Below, piece by piece: positions 34,298-42,572 of a stretch of 64,000 nt of DNA (within the stretch, counting starts at the first letter, position 1; the number at the start of each line of letters is the position of its first letter). This DNA is from Pseudomonadota bacterium. Lineage in GTDB: Bacteria > Pseudomonadota > Alphaproteobacteria > Acetobacterales > Acetobacteraceae. Under the pieces are notes generated by a model that was not told the origin of the DNA, made no database searches, and saw only the letters and a list, made by a program, of their open reading frames with translations. The position numbers and the translations under genes are program-made. The stretch is from NCBI GenBank assembly GCA_018240405.1, contig JAFEFW010000628.1, positions 1 through 64,000 of the forward strand, given 5' to 3'.

Positions 34298-35011
34298 TTA
34301 CGCGGCTGCGAACTGACCGCGGCCAAACATCTTGTCGAGATTGACCGGCGTTGCCTTGTCAAATTGCGTGGTGCGGGCGCGCACGGCGTCCACCTCGGCA
34401 AGCGCCTTCTTGACTGCCGGCCGCTCATCGATCTGCTTCACCCAGCGAGTGACGTTCGGGAATTTGGCGGCAATGTCGGCGCCGAGCAGAGCTGGAACGT
34501 TTCGCAGCCAGGGATAGGTGGCGACGTCGGCAATCGTATATTCGCCGCCCGCCAGATACTCGTTGGCGTTCAGGCGATGGTCGATGACCTCGGTAACCCG
34601 GATGGCCTGCGTCTGGTAACGGCTCTTGGAATAGTCGTTGCCAGCCGGGGCAAAACGCAAATAGTGCACGAACTGGCCGAACATCGGGCCGACGGTCGAC
34701 ATCTGCGTCATGAGCCACTGAACAGCATCATATTTGGCCGCGGGGTCGGCAGGCAGCAGCTTGCCGGTCTTTTCCGCCAGGTACAGCAGGATCGCGCCGG
34801 ATTCGAAACAGGTGTACGGCTTCCCGCCTGGGCCATCGGGATCGATGATGACCGGGACCTTGGCGTTCGGATTGAGTTTCAGGAAGTCGGCGTCGAACTG
34901 CTGGCCGGTGAAGACGTCGACCGGCTTCACCTCATACGGAAGCGCCAGTTCTTCCAGTGCGATGTAGACCTTAACGACGTTTGGACTGCCCATGCCGTAT
35001 AGCGTGATCAT
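34298..35011 (-). CDS. glutathione S-transferase family protein
   Basis: A 237-residue two-domain GST. The N-terminal thioredoxin-like domain starts MITLYGMGSPNVVKVYIALE, with cis-Pro in NAKVPVI and the ES motif in CFESGAILLYLAE; the C-terminal helical domain starts near residue 90. It resembles YfcG/YghU-type enzymes (WLMTQMSTVGPMFGQ), which act as disulfide reductases or in detoxification. The ATG at 35011 gives the normal N-terminus; the open frame extends to 35326 without coding character. It is divergent from the VOC gene. Confidence 0.88.
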   Translation of the reverse strand: MITLYGMGSPNVVKVYIALEELALPYEVKPVDVFTGQQFDADFLKLNPNAKVPVIIDPDGPGGKPYTCFESGAILLYLAEKTGKLLPADPAAKYDAVQWLMTQMSTVGPMFGQFVHYLRFAPAGNDYSKSRYQTQAIRVTEVIDHRLNANEYLAGGEYTIADVATYPWLRNVPALLGADIAAKFPNVTRWVKQIDERPAVKKALAEVDAVRARTTQFDKATPVNLDKMFGRGQFAAA

Positions 35012-35149
35012 CGCGGATCGTCCCTCTGCCTTTGTCAAGGCACGACTTATCGCACGCCCCGCGCGACGCGGCAAAGCCAGCGGACTTGCAGCCCGAAGCG
35101 GCTTCCGCTGTGATACTGGCCTGGGAGAGCAGAGAGGGAGCGTGGAACG

Positions 35150-35677
35150 ATGACCGAGAAACCGAAGGGCCGTCTGCGCCATGTTGCGCTGAGCGTGACC
35201 GATCCGTGGGAAACCGCGGCGTTTTACCAGGAAGCGCTGGGACTCGAGGAAGTCGCCGAAATAGATGGCGAGCTGGCAGAAGGCGTATTCCTGACCGATG
35301 GTGTCGTGAACCTGGCCATCCTGCACTTCAAGTCCGATGAGGCGTCACAGGGTACCGGCAAGGACTTCGTCGGCCTGCATCACATCGGCTTCTGGGTCGA
35401 TGATGTCGTTGCAACCGGCAAACATGTGCGCCAGACCGGGGCGACCTGGATCATGGGTGATCCGAACAATCCGGATGGATATGAGGTGAAGCATACCGAC
35501 CTGTCCGGCATCATCTTTGATATCGCTGCCCATGGCTGGGCGGGATCACAAAAACGGCCAGGCGAAGCCGAAAACGAAATCCACCCCAACCCTCGCCGCC
35601 GCCTGGCCAAATTCGACTCCCGACGCGAGGCCGCGCGACAGGCGATCGCGGCGAAGCAGGTGGCGGAGACCGTCTGA
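35150..35677 (+). CDS. VOC-superfamily (glyoxalase/dioxygenase-like) protein
   Basis: A 175-residue protein with a vicinal oxygen chelate fold. The first half-site is LRHVALSVTDPWETAAFY, the second GLHHIGFWVDDV, and a late acidic residue lies in DPNNPDGYEVKHTDLSG. Metal ligands are thus present. The C-terminal 40 residues are basic and Ala-rich. Members isomerise, hydrolyse or dioxygenate small molecules; the substrate is unknown. It is divergently oriented from a GST and convergent with an LLM gene, which fits a detoxification or aromatic degradation setting. Confidence 0.82.
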   Translation: MTEKPKGRLRHVALSVTDPWETAAFYQEALGLEEVAEIDGELAEGVFLTDGVVNLAILHFKSDEASQGTGKDFVGLHHIGFWVDDVVATGKHVRQTGATWIMGDPNNPDGYEVKHTDLSGIIFDIAAHGWAGSQKRPGEAENEIHPNPRRRLAKFDSRREAARQAIAAKQVAETV

Positions 35678-35731
35678 TCGAGCTGTCGGCCGCGGACGCA
35701 CCAGGTTCCGCGGCCAACGGTTGTTCAGGCG

Positions 35732-36874
35732 TCAGGCCGGGGCGAAGAGCCGCTCATCGCTGGCGTTTGACTGCTGGACCTCGGGATCGATCTCGCCTTG
35801 GAACGCGGCATCCCGCTGCAGCACCGGAGCGACCTTCTCAGCGAACAGTCGCATGTTCAGTTCCGCAAGATGGTGCGGCATCGAGCCGAACGAAAATTCG
35901 GTGACGAGATGATCCATGCCGGTCAGGCGACGTAGTTCGGCAACCTGCTGGATGCAGTCATCCGGCGTCCCGACCACCTGGATGCTGACGTAAAAATCCG
36001 TTGCCTTCGCGCGAAAACTTTCATCCTTCATCTTGGTATAGGTCTTCGCCAGCTTGCCGTAGGATTCGTAGCCCTTCACGGTGGACAGGTGGCCATCCGA
36101 GAAGTGGTAGTGGTTGTCGATGGAATCCCACTTTTCGCTCAGGTAGCGCGTGGCCCAGTCCCGTGCTTCCTGCCGCGTCGGGGCGCAGGCGACATTGGTC
36201 AGAATGATCGGCGGGCGCGGCGTATGGCCGACGCTGCGCACCATCTCGCGATAACGCAGCACGTCCTCGGCTGCCTTTGGCCATTCGTTCTGCATCACGA
36301 TCATCATGCCGAAGCCGAGCTTGGCCATGACCTCGGCGGATTCCGGGCTGACCGAGGAGGCGTAGAAGCGCTCCTCGGGCCGTGAGATCGGCCGCGGGCG
36401 GATCGAGGTGCGGGGAATCTTGTAGAACTGCCCGTCCCATTCGAAGCTGTCGTTCGCCAGCGCCTTGATGATCAATTGCGCAGACTCGACGAAGCGCGGA
36501 CGCGCCTCCTCCATCGGGATGCGGAACCCCTCATATTCAACGGTGGCGGCGCCACGGCCGAAGCCCATCAGGGTGCGGCCACCGCTGATGATGTCGAGCA
36601 GTGCGATCTGCTCTGCCACGCGGATCGGGTCGTGCCAGGGCAGCACGATGACGCAGGTGCCTAGCGTGATGCGCCTGGTGCGGCCGGCGTAATAGCTGAG
36701 AAGTTGCAGCGGCGCCGGCGACATGGAGTAGCCGGTAAAATGATGCTCCAGCGCAAAGAGCGAGTCGAAGCCCAGGGGCTCTGCGAGATCGCCGAGAGCC
36801 ATGTGCTCGTTGTACAGCGCCACGTCCGGACGGCCCGGTTGGGCCAGAATGCTGAGTGCCGTTCCGACTTTCAT
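35732..36874 (-). CDS. LLM class oxidoreductase at the end of the leftward operon
   Basis: A 380-residue luciferase-like TIM-barrel enzyme. EHH at 43-45 and LDIISGGRTLMGFGRG mark the family. GGGAGGAC before the ATG at 36874 gives a good ribosome site. It is the last gene of the leftward run that begins at 46723 and carries two LLMs, a FadB/J-like fusion and the Dpp transporter. The C-terminus (about 355-380) is polar and not conserved in the family. It is probably FMN- or F420-dependent; the nearby FO synthase favours F420 only by association. Confidence 0.85.
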   Translation of the reverse strand: MKVGTALSILAQPGRPDVALYNEHMALGDLAEPLGFDSLFALEHHFTGYSMSPAPLQLLSYYAGRTRRITLGTCVIVLPWHDPIRVAEQIALLDIISGGRTLMGFGRGAATVEYEGFRIPMEEARPRFVESAQLIIKALANDSFEWDGQFYKIPRTSIRPRPISRPEERFYASSVSPESAEVMAKLGFGMMIVMQNEWPKAAEDVLRYREMVRSVGHTPRPPIILTNVACAPTRQEARDWATRYLSEKWDSIDNHYHFSDGHLSTVKGYESYGKLAKTYTKMKDESFRAKATDFYVSIQVVGTPDDCIQQVAELRRLTGMDHLVTEFSFGSMPHHLAELNMRLFAEKVAPVLQRDAAFQGEIDPEVQQSNASDERLFAPA

Positions 36875-36937
36875 GAATGTCCTCCCTTCCCTGCCGGAAG
36901 GCTAACGGGAAGGGAGGGGCGTGTCACTTGCGCGACG

Positions 36938-37117
36938 TCAAGCCGATCGCGTCGGCTGCGCTGGTCCCGGCGGCTTTTCCACATTCTCGGCGCCAGCGCG
37001 CGTGCCGCCAAACTTGTCGGCGCCACCGGCGTCAGGAGCACCCGGCTTCTTGTGGTTGCCGGTATTCTGCTGATCGTCCGTGTGCTGAACGGTGGATTCC
37101 GTGTGCGGCTGTTTCAT
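36938..37117 (-). CDS. 59-residue hydrophilic small protein
   Basis: An ATG at 37117 directly preceded by AGGAGGA (6-nt spacing, near-ideal) opens a 59-codon frame. The protein is very polar (MKQPHTESTVQHTDDQQNTG at the start; Gly, Asp, Lys and Pro later) and probably unstructured. It begins 33 nt after the last dpp gene and ends 63 nt before the LLM gene, so it is part of that operon. No family recognised. It resembles small stress or stabiliser proteins only in composition. Confidence 0.6.
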   Translation of the reverse strand: MKQPHTESTVQHTDDQQNTGNHKKPGAPDAGGADKFGGTRAGAENVEKPPGPAQPTRSA

Positions 37118-37150
37118 GCCGATCCTCCTGCGGTGAGGAGGGTGAACGGC

Positions 37151-38140
37151 TCAGCCCGGCGTTGGTTCGATCAGATGGCAGGCAACCGCGTGTGCCGCAC
37201 CCCCCGGCCGCATTGCCGGTTCCTGTTGCGAGCAGACCGGCATGACGTGCGGGCAGCGCGTGTGGAAACGGCATCCCGAAGGCGGCGCGATGGCGCTGGG
37301 GATATCGCCGCTGAGCGGCGGCTTGCGCTCCGCCCCGCGCTTACGTTGTGATGGGTGCGTAATGGGCACGGATTTCAGCAGTGCCTGCGTGTAGGGATGC
37401 AGCGGCCGGGCATAGAGGTCGCGCTTTTCGGCGATCTCGACCACCTTGCCGAGATACATCACGGCGACGCGCGTGGAGATGTGCTTCACAACGCCGAGAT
37501 CATGGGCGATGAACAGATACGTCAGCCCAAGCTCCGCCTGCAGGTCCGTCAGCAGGTTGACGATCTGTGCCTGTACCGAAACATCCAACGCCGACACCGG
37601 CTCATCACACACCACGAATTTCGGGTGCAGTACCAGCGCTCGCGCAATGCCGATGCGCTGCCGCTGGCCACCGGAAAACTCGTGTGGAAAACGTTCGGCG
37701 GCCGCACGCGGCAGCCCGACCTTGTCGAGCATCTCGCCGACGGCCGACCGGGCGGCGGCAGCGCGCGTGCCGTGGATGAGCAGCGGCTCCATGATGATGT
37801 CCTCGACGGACATGCGCGGATTGAGCGCGCCAAATGGGTCCTGGAAAACGATCTGCATCGACCGGCGCACTGGCCGCAGCGCCTTGGCACCCAGCGCCGT
37901 GATGTTGCGGCCGTCGAACAGGATATCGCCGGCCGTCGAAGGCATCAGCCGGATCAGCAGCCTTCCCAGCGTGGACTTGCCGCAGCCGGATTCGCCGACG
38001 AGCCCAAGGGTTTCGCCGGCTTCGACTGACAGGTCCACGCCATCCACCGCGCGCAGCACCGTGCCGCCGCGGCTGAGCCACCCGCCAGATTCGACTTCGA
38101 AATGCTTCGTCAGCCCGACTGCCTGGACCAGTGCCGTCAT
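37151..38140 (-). CDS. dppF: peptide-type ABC transporter ATP-binding protein
   Basis: A 329-residue nucleotide-binding subunit: Walker [10 protein letters not shown], signature [10 protein letters not shown], Walker [12 protein letters not shown], and a C-terminal oligopeptide-type extension with Cys motifs ([14 protein letters not shown]) typical of DppF/OppF. Its ATG overlaps the stop of the preceding ATPase gene by 4 nt. It pairs with that ATPase to power import. Confidence 0.93.
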   Translation of the reverse strand: MTALVQAVGLTKHFEVESGGWLSRGGTVLRAVDGVDLSVEAGETLGLVGESGCGKSTLGRLLIRLMPSTAGDILFDGRNITALGAKALRPVRRSMQIVFQDPFGALNPRMSVEDIIMEPLLIHGTRAAAARSAVGEMLDKVGLPRAAAERFPHEFSGGQRQRIGIARALVLHPKFVVCDEPVSALDVSVQAQIVNLLTDLQAELGLTYLFIAHDLGVVKHISTRVAVMYLGKVVEIAEKRDLYARPLHPYTQALLKSVPITHPSQRKRGAERKPPLSGDIPSAIAPPSGCRFHTRCPHVMPVCSQQEPAMRPGGAAHAVACHLIEPTPG

Positions 38141-39111
38141 CGGCGCAGCTCCAGGGCCCTGATGCAGGCGGCGCGGTGGCCAGCGCCGAAATCGTCCAGT
38201 GGTGGCAGACCGTCGCGGCAGGCGGCGACGGCATGCTCGCAGCGATCGGAGAAACGGCAGCCCGGTGGCCGCCGGGCCGGTTCCGGCAGGTTGCCGGGAA
38301 TGGCCAGCAGACGGTCCTGCTCCTGCTCCAGCGTCGGCACACAGGCCAGCAGGCCGCTGGTGTAGGGATGCAGCGGCTCGTCGAACAGGCGGTTCACCGG
38401 CGCCTGTTCCACCACGCGGCCGGCATAGGTGACGAGTACGCGGTCGGCGGTCTCGGCGATCACGCCCATGTTATGGGTGATGATGATCACCGCCATGCCG
38501 AACTCGTCGCGCAGGTCCAGGATCAGGTCGAGAATCTGTGCCTGGATCGTCACGTCCAGGGCGGTGGTGGGCTCGTCTGCGATCAGCAGGCGCGGCCGGC
38601 AGACCAGGGCGATCGCCAGCATCACACGCTGCCGCTGCCCGCCCGATAACTGATGCGGATAATCGGTCATCCGTGTCGCGGCAGAGGGAATGCCGACCTT
38701 CTCCAGCATCTGGACCGCTCGCGCGAAGGCGTCGCGTTCGGAAATTCGCTCATGCGCCTTGATGGTTTCGATGATCTGGTCGCCGATGGTGAAGACCGGA
38801 TTCAGCGAAGTCATCGGTTCCTGAAAAACCATGGCGATTCCAGGGCCGCGCAGCCGCTGCATGGCCTTGTCGGACAGCGTCAGCAGGTCGGTCCCGTCGA
38901 AACGAATGCTGCCGCCCAGGATGCGCGCCGGCGGCATTGGCAGCAGGCCCATGATCGCCAGCGCGGTGACGCTCTTGCCGCTGCCGGACTCGCCGACGAT
39001 GCCCATGACCTCGCCGCGGTCGAGCGTGAAGGAGATGTCCTCGATCGCGGTGACTTCGCCACGTTCGGTACGGAAGGCGGTGGTAAGGTGTTCGACCGAC
39101 AGCAGGGTCAT
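38137..39111 (-). CDS. dppD: peptide-type ABC transporter ATP-binding protein
   Basis: A 324-residue ATPase: Walker A GESGSGKS, signature LSGGQRQRV, Walker [13 protein letters not shown], and the C-terminal [14 protein letters not shown] block of DppD/OppD. The ATG at 39111 sits in a 4-nt overlap with the permease stop. The frame extends upstream to 39744, but that part is antisense shadow of the permease gene and is excluded. Confidence 0.92.
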   Translation of the reverse strand: MTLLSVEHLTTAFRTERGEVTAIEDISFTLDRGEVMGIVGESGSGKSVTALAIMGLLPMPPARILGGSIRFDGTDLLTLSDKAMQRLRGPGIAMVFQEPMTSLNPVFTIGDQIIETIKAHERISERDAFARAVQMLEKVGIPSAATRMTDYPHQLSGGQRQRVMLAIALVCRPRLLIADEPTTALDVTIQAQILDLILDLRDEFGMAVIIITHNMGVIAETADRVLVTYAGRVVEQAPVNRLFDEPLHPYTSGLLACVPTLEQEQDRLLAIPGNLPEPARRPPGCRFSDRCEHAVAACRDGLPPLDDFGAGHRAACIRALELRR

Positions 39112-39959
39112 TGCTGAATCCTCAGCCGTGGGTCCAGCACGTCGCGCAGCCCGTCGCCCAGCAGGTTCAGGCCCAGGACGGTGATCATCAGTGCGGCGCC
39201 CGGAATGGTGATGATCCAGGGCGCGTCGGTCATGTATTGCCGTCCCTCGGCCATGATGTTGCCCCAGGTCGGGGTTGGCGGCACGGCACCAACGCCCAGG
39301 AAGGACAATGTCGCCTCGGTCAGCACGGCATAGGCGAACAGAAAAGACAGTTGCACCAGCAACGGCGCCATGGCGTTGGGCAGGATGTGGCGGCGCAGGA
39401 TGCGCCAGTCCCCTGCCCCGGCGGCGCGCGCCGCCTGCACATATTCCATTTCCCGCAGCACGATGACGGAGGACCGCACGATGCGTGCGGTGCGCGGCGT
39501 ATAGACAATCGCCAGGGCGATGATGACGTCGTTGACGGATGGTCCCAGCACGGCGGTAACGGCAATCGCCAGCAGCACGGCGGGAAACGCCATCAGCGCA
39601 TCGTTGATACGCATCAGCATGTTGTCGAGCGGCCTGAAGTAGCCGGCAATGGCGCCGATGGCGGTGCCAGCGACGGCATTGATCGCCACGACGGCGCCGC
39701 CGATGAACATGGATAGCTGTGCACCCCAGATCACCCGGGACCATAGCGAGCGGCCGAAATTGTCCGTGCCGAACACGTAGTTCATGGATGGCGGCTGGAA
39801 TTTGTTGCGCATCGACAGTTTGTTCGGGTCAACCTGCGCGATGAGCGGGGCCAGCAAAGCCGCCGCCAGGATGATGCCGAACAACGCGGCGCCGAGCAGG
39901 AACAGGCGGTGATGGAGCAGGCGGCGCAGGACACCCAGGCTTCGTCGTGGGCGGCTCAA
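39108..39959 (-). CDS. dppC: peptide-type ABC transporter permease
   Basis: A 283-residue inner-membrane permease with six helices and the EAA loop (VQAARAAGAGDWRILRRHILPN) that contacts the ATPases. The start is TTG 39959, overlapping the preceding stop by 4 nt (TTGA). The N-terminal HHRLFLLGAALFG helix and NYVFGTDNFGRSLWSR loop are typical of DppC. Confidence 0.92.
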   Translation of the reverse strand: MSRPRRSLGVLRRLLHHRLFLLGAALFGIILAAALLAPLIAQVDPNKLSMRNKFQPPSMNYVFGTDNFGRSLWSRVIWGAQLSMFIGGAVVAINAVAGTAIGAIAGYFRPLDNMLMRINDALMAFPAVLLAIAVTAVLGPSVNDVIIALAIVYTPRTARIVRSSVIVLREMEYVQAARAAGAGDWRILRRHILPNAMAPLLVQLSFLFAYAVLTEATLSFLGVGAVPPTPTWGNIMAEGRQYMTDAPWIITIPGAALMITVLGLNLLGDGLRDVLDPRLRIQQ

Positions 39960-40897
39960 TAGCGCACCCGCGGGTCCAACAGGGCGTAGCAGACGTCGAC
40001 GGCGATGTTGATCAGCACCAGCAGTGCCGTGGTGATCAGCAGGCCGCCCTGCACCATCGGATAGTCCCGGTTCAGGACCGCCTGCGTGAGCAACTGTCCA
40101 ATGCCGGGGATGGAAAATAATGTTTCGGTCACGACGGAGCCCGAGATCAGCAGGCTGACGATAATACCGATGACCGTCGTGATCGGAATCAGCGCATTGG
40201 CCAGCGCGTGGCGCAGCACCACGCGGCGCTCCGGGAGGCCCTTGGCACGCGCCGTGCGGATGTAATCCTGACGCAGCACTTCCAGCATGGTAGACCGGGT
40301 AATCCTCGCCAGCAGCCCCGTCAGCAACAGCGCCAGTGAAATCGCCGGCATGGTCGACGTCGCCAGCCAGCCGATTGGGTCGGCGGTGAACGGAATGTAT
40401 CCGCCAGTCGGCAACCAGCCGAGATGAACGGCAAACAGAATGATCATCAGCAGGCCGAGGTAGAAGTTCGGGACCGAGATGCCCAGCATGGCAAAAACCA
40501 TTGCCGCCTGGTCGATCCAGGTATTCTGCCGCAGCGCTGCGACAATGCCGCTGAGCAACCCGAACAGCAGGGTCAGCACCAGGGCGTAGCCGGACAGCGC
40601 CAGCGTGACCGGCAGGCGCTGCATGGTTGCGCTGAGCACGGGTTGTCCCAGCAGCAGCGACCGGCCGAGGTCGCCTTGCATCAGGTTCAGGTACCAGTGA
40701 CCGAGCTGCGTCAGTAATGGCTGATCAAGCCCGAGGTCGCGGCGGATGTTGGCGATCTGCTCGCCGGTTGCCGACAGCCCGGCAATGGCCGCGGCAGGAT
40801 CGCCCGGGATCATGTGGATCATCGCGAAGGTAATCAGGCTGACGATCAGCAGAATCGGGATCGATCCGACAAGCCGGCGTGCGATGACTCCTGCCAT
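39956..40897 (-). CDS. dppB: peptide-type ABC transporter permease
   Basis: A 313-residue inner-membrane permease with about six helices, the DppB N-terminus (RRLVGSIPILLIVSLITFAM) and IHMIPGDPAAA motif, and the EAA loop (YIRTARAKGLPERRVVLRHAL). The ATG at 40897 is 10 nt after the binding-protein stop. It forms the channel with the DppC-like subunit. Confidence 0.93.
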   Translation of the reverse strand: MAGVIARRLVGSIPILLIVSLITFAMIHMIPGDPAAAIAGLSATGEQIANIRRDLGLDQPLLTQLGHWYLNLMQGDLGRSLLLGQPVLSATMQRLPVTLALSGYALVLTLLFGLLSGIVAALRQNTWIDQAAMVFAMLGISVPNFYLGLLMIILFAVHLGWLPTGGYIPFTADPIGWLATSTMPAISLALLLTGLLARITRSTMLEVLRQDYIRTARAKGLPERRVVLRHALANALIPITTVIGIIVSLLISGSVVTETLFSIPGIGQLLTQAVLNRDYPMVQGGLLITTALLVLINIAVDVCYALLDPRVRY

Positions 40898-40907
40898 CAG
40901 ATTCCGG

Positions 40908-42482
40908 TCAAGGCGTCATCCAGACATTGGCCATGCGTGGGATACGAAACGGCGTGAACCCGTTCACGTTGGACCGAACCGCCTGAATCTTGGTGAAGGA
41001 GCCGAACGGCACGGCATAGACCCGGTCGAAAATGAGCTTCTGCATTCGCACAAAGGCCTGCTGACGGCCTTCCGGGGTCGGCAGCGTGTTCATGTCGTTC
41101 CACGCGGCCAGCATGTCGGGATCGTCCTTGCCGCCCTTCGGCTTGTAGGTGGCATTCGGCATGATCAGGAACTGCATAGTGGCCAGGGCGCCGAGCGCCG
41201 GCTGCGTGCCCCAGCCGGTGAAGTGGAAATTCCAGCCCTCGGTCGTGTTCTGCATCATCTGCACCGAGGTCGGCCAGTCGACGACCTTCATCTGGGCATT
41301 GATGCCGACGGCCTGTAGCTGCTGCTGCATGACCAGCGCCGAGTTGTACATCGGCGGATAGTCCTTGTTGGTCAGCAGAATGACCGGCTCGCCCTGGTAA
41401 TTGGCTTCGGCCAGGTATTTCTTCGCCAGCGCCGCATCGTGCAGGTTGTAAACGTCCTTGCCGGCGTCCGTGTAGTCGGGCTGGTTGGGATACTGGAACC
41501 CGACGTTCAACTGGTAATTGCCGTCGGACGCGGCGTCCATGATCTCATCCATGTCCAGCGCCGCCTGGATCGCCTTGCGCACCAGCAGATTGTCGGTGGG
41601 CGGCGCGGACGTGTTCGGATTGGCGATCTGCACCCACCAGTTCTTCAACGGCAGGATGGTGATTTTCTTGTCGTTCTTCAGGTCCGGCACGGATTTCGCC
41701 GGCACGTCCTCCACGCCCTGCAGCTCGCCGGTCCGCAGGCCAGCCACGCGCGCACCAGGCTCCGTAACGATCCGGAAGGTGACGGTGTTCAGGCAGGCCT
41801 GCTTGTAGCCGCCAAAGCCAGTGCGCTGATCGAAAGTGACATTCGGCTTGTAGCCGTCATAGCGCTTCAGCTTGACCGCGCTGCCCGGCACCGCCTCGAC
41901 CAGTTGGAACGGGCCAGTGCCAATCGGGTTGGTCAGCTGCTGTGCCGGGACATCACGGAATTCAGCCGGAATGATCACGATCGGAACACTGAAGGAAGAC
42001 AGCGCCTGGATGAAGGTCGGCTGCACTTTCTTCATCGTGATGACAAAGGTCTGCGGGTCTGGCGCGTCCCACCGTTGGACATTGTCCAACGTGCTGCGCT
42101 GGTTGCCCACCTTGGCATAGCGGTCGAAGGACGCAACGACATCGGCCGAAGTCATCGGCTTGCCGTTGTGGAACTGCACGCCCTGACGCAGCTTGAATGT
42201 ATAGGTCAGGCGATCCGGCGACTCGGTCATCGACTCCGCGAGTTCCAGGATCGGGCGATTGTTCTCATCGCGCGTCATCAGCGATTCGTAGATGTTCATC
42301 GCGATGTTGCGTGTCGAGATCGTCGACGACGTCATCTGGTCAAGCGTATTGATATTGGCTTCCTGCCCGAAGACGAAGTCGCCGCCCACGTTGGGGCACT
42401 TAAATGGATCGGCTGCGGCAGCCATCTGGCCGGCGGACAGTGCAGCGAGCGCCCCAAGGGCGATCGAGAGCCTACGTCGCAT
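40908..42482 (-). CDS. dppA: peptide-type ABC transporter substrate-binding protein
   Basis: A 524-residue binding protein of the DppA/OppA/NikA family (SBP_bac_5), with a 25-residue signal peptide (RLSIALGALAALSAGQMAAA). FVFGQEANINTLDQMTSS and TYTFKLRQGVQFHNGKPM are family motifs. ATG 42482 is preferred over the in-frame TTG 42491 because GGAG lies just upstream and it gives a clean signal peptide. This first gene of the dpp set follows the FadB/J-like gene by 90 nt. Such transporters carry peptides, but also nickel, opines or glutathione; here the catabolic neighbours suggest a non-peptide cargo. Confidence 0.9.
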   Translation of the reverse strand: MRRRLSIALGALAALSAGQMAAAADPFKCPNVGGDFVFGQEANINTLDQMTSSTISTRNIAMNIYESLMTRDENNRPILELAESMTESPDRLTYTFKLRQGVQFHNGKPMTSADVVASFDRYAKVGNQRSTLDNVQRWDAPDPQTFVITMKKVQPTFIQALSSFSVPIVIIPAEFRDVPAQQLTNPIGTGPFQLVEAVPGSAVKLKRYDGYKPNVTFDQRTGFGGYKQACLNTVTFRIVTEPGARVAGLRTGELQGVEDVPAKSVPDLKNDKKITILPLKNWWVQIANPNTSAPPTDNLLVRKAIQAALDMDEIMDAASDGNYQLNVGFQYPNQPDYTDAGKDVYNLHDAALAKKYLAEANYQGEPVILLTNKDYPPMYNSALVMQQQLQAVGINAQMKVVDWPTSVQMMQNTTEGWNFHFTGWGTQPALGALATMQFLIMPNATYKPKGGKDDPDMLAAWNDMNTLPTPEGRQQAFVRMQKLIFDRVYAVPFGSFTKIQAVRSNVNGFTPFRIPRMANVWMTP

Positions 42483-42572
42483 CAACTCCAACCCTTGAAA
42501 CCCGTGGGAGCGTGGCGACGCTGTCGCGGCGCGTCAAGGTGCAATCTCACGCGCCGCGACAGGTCATGCCAT

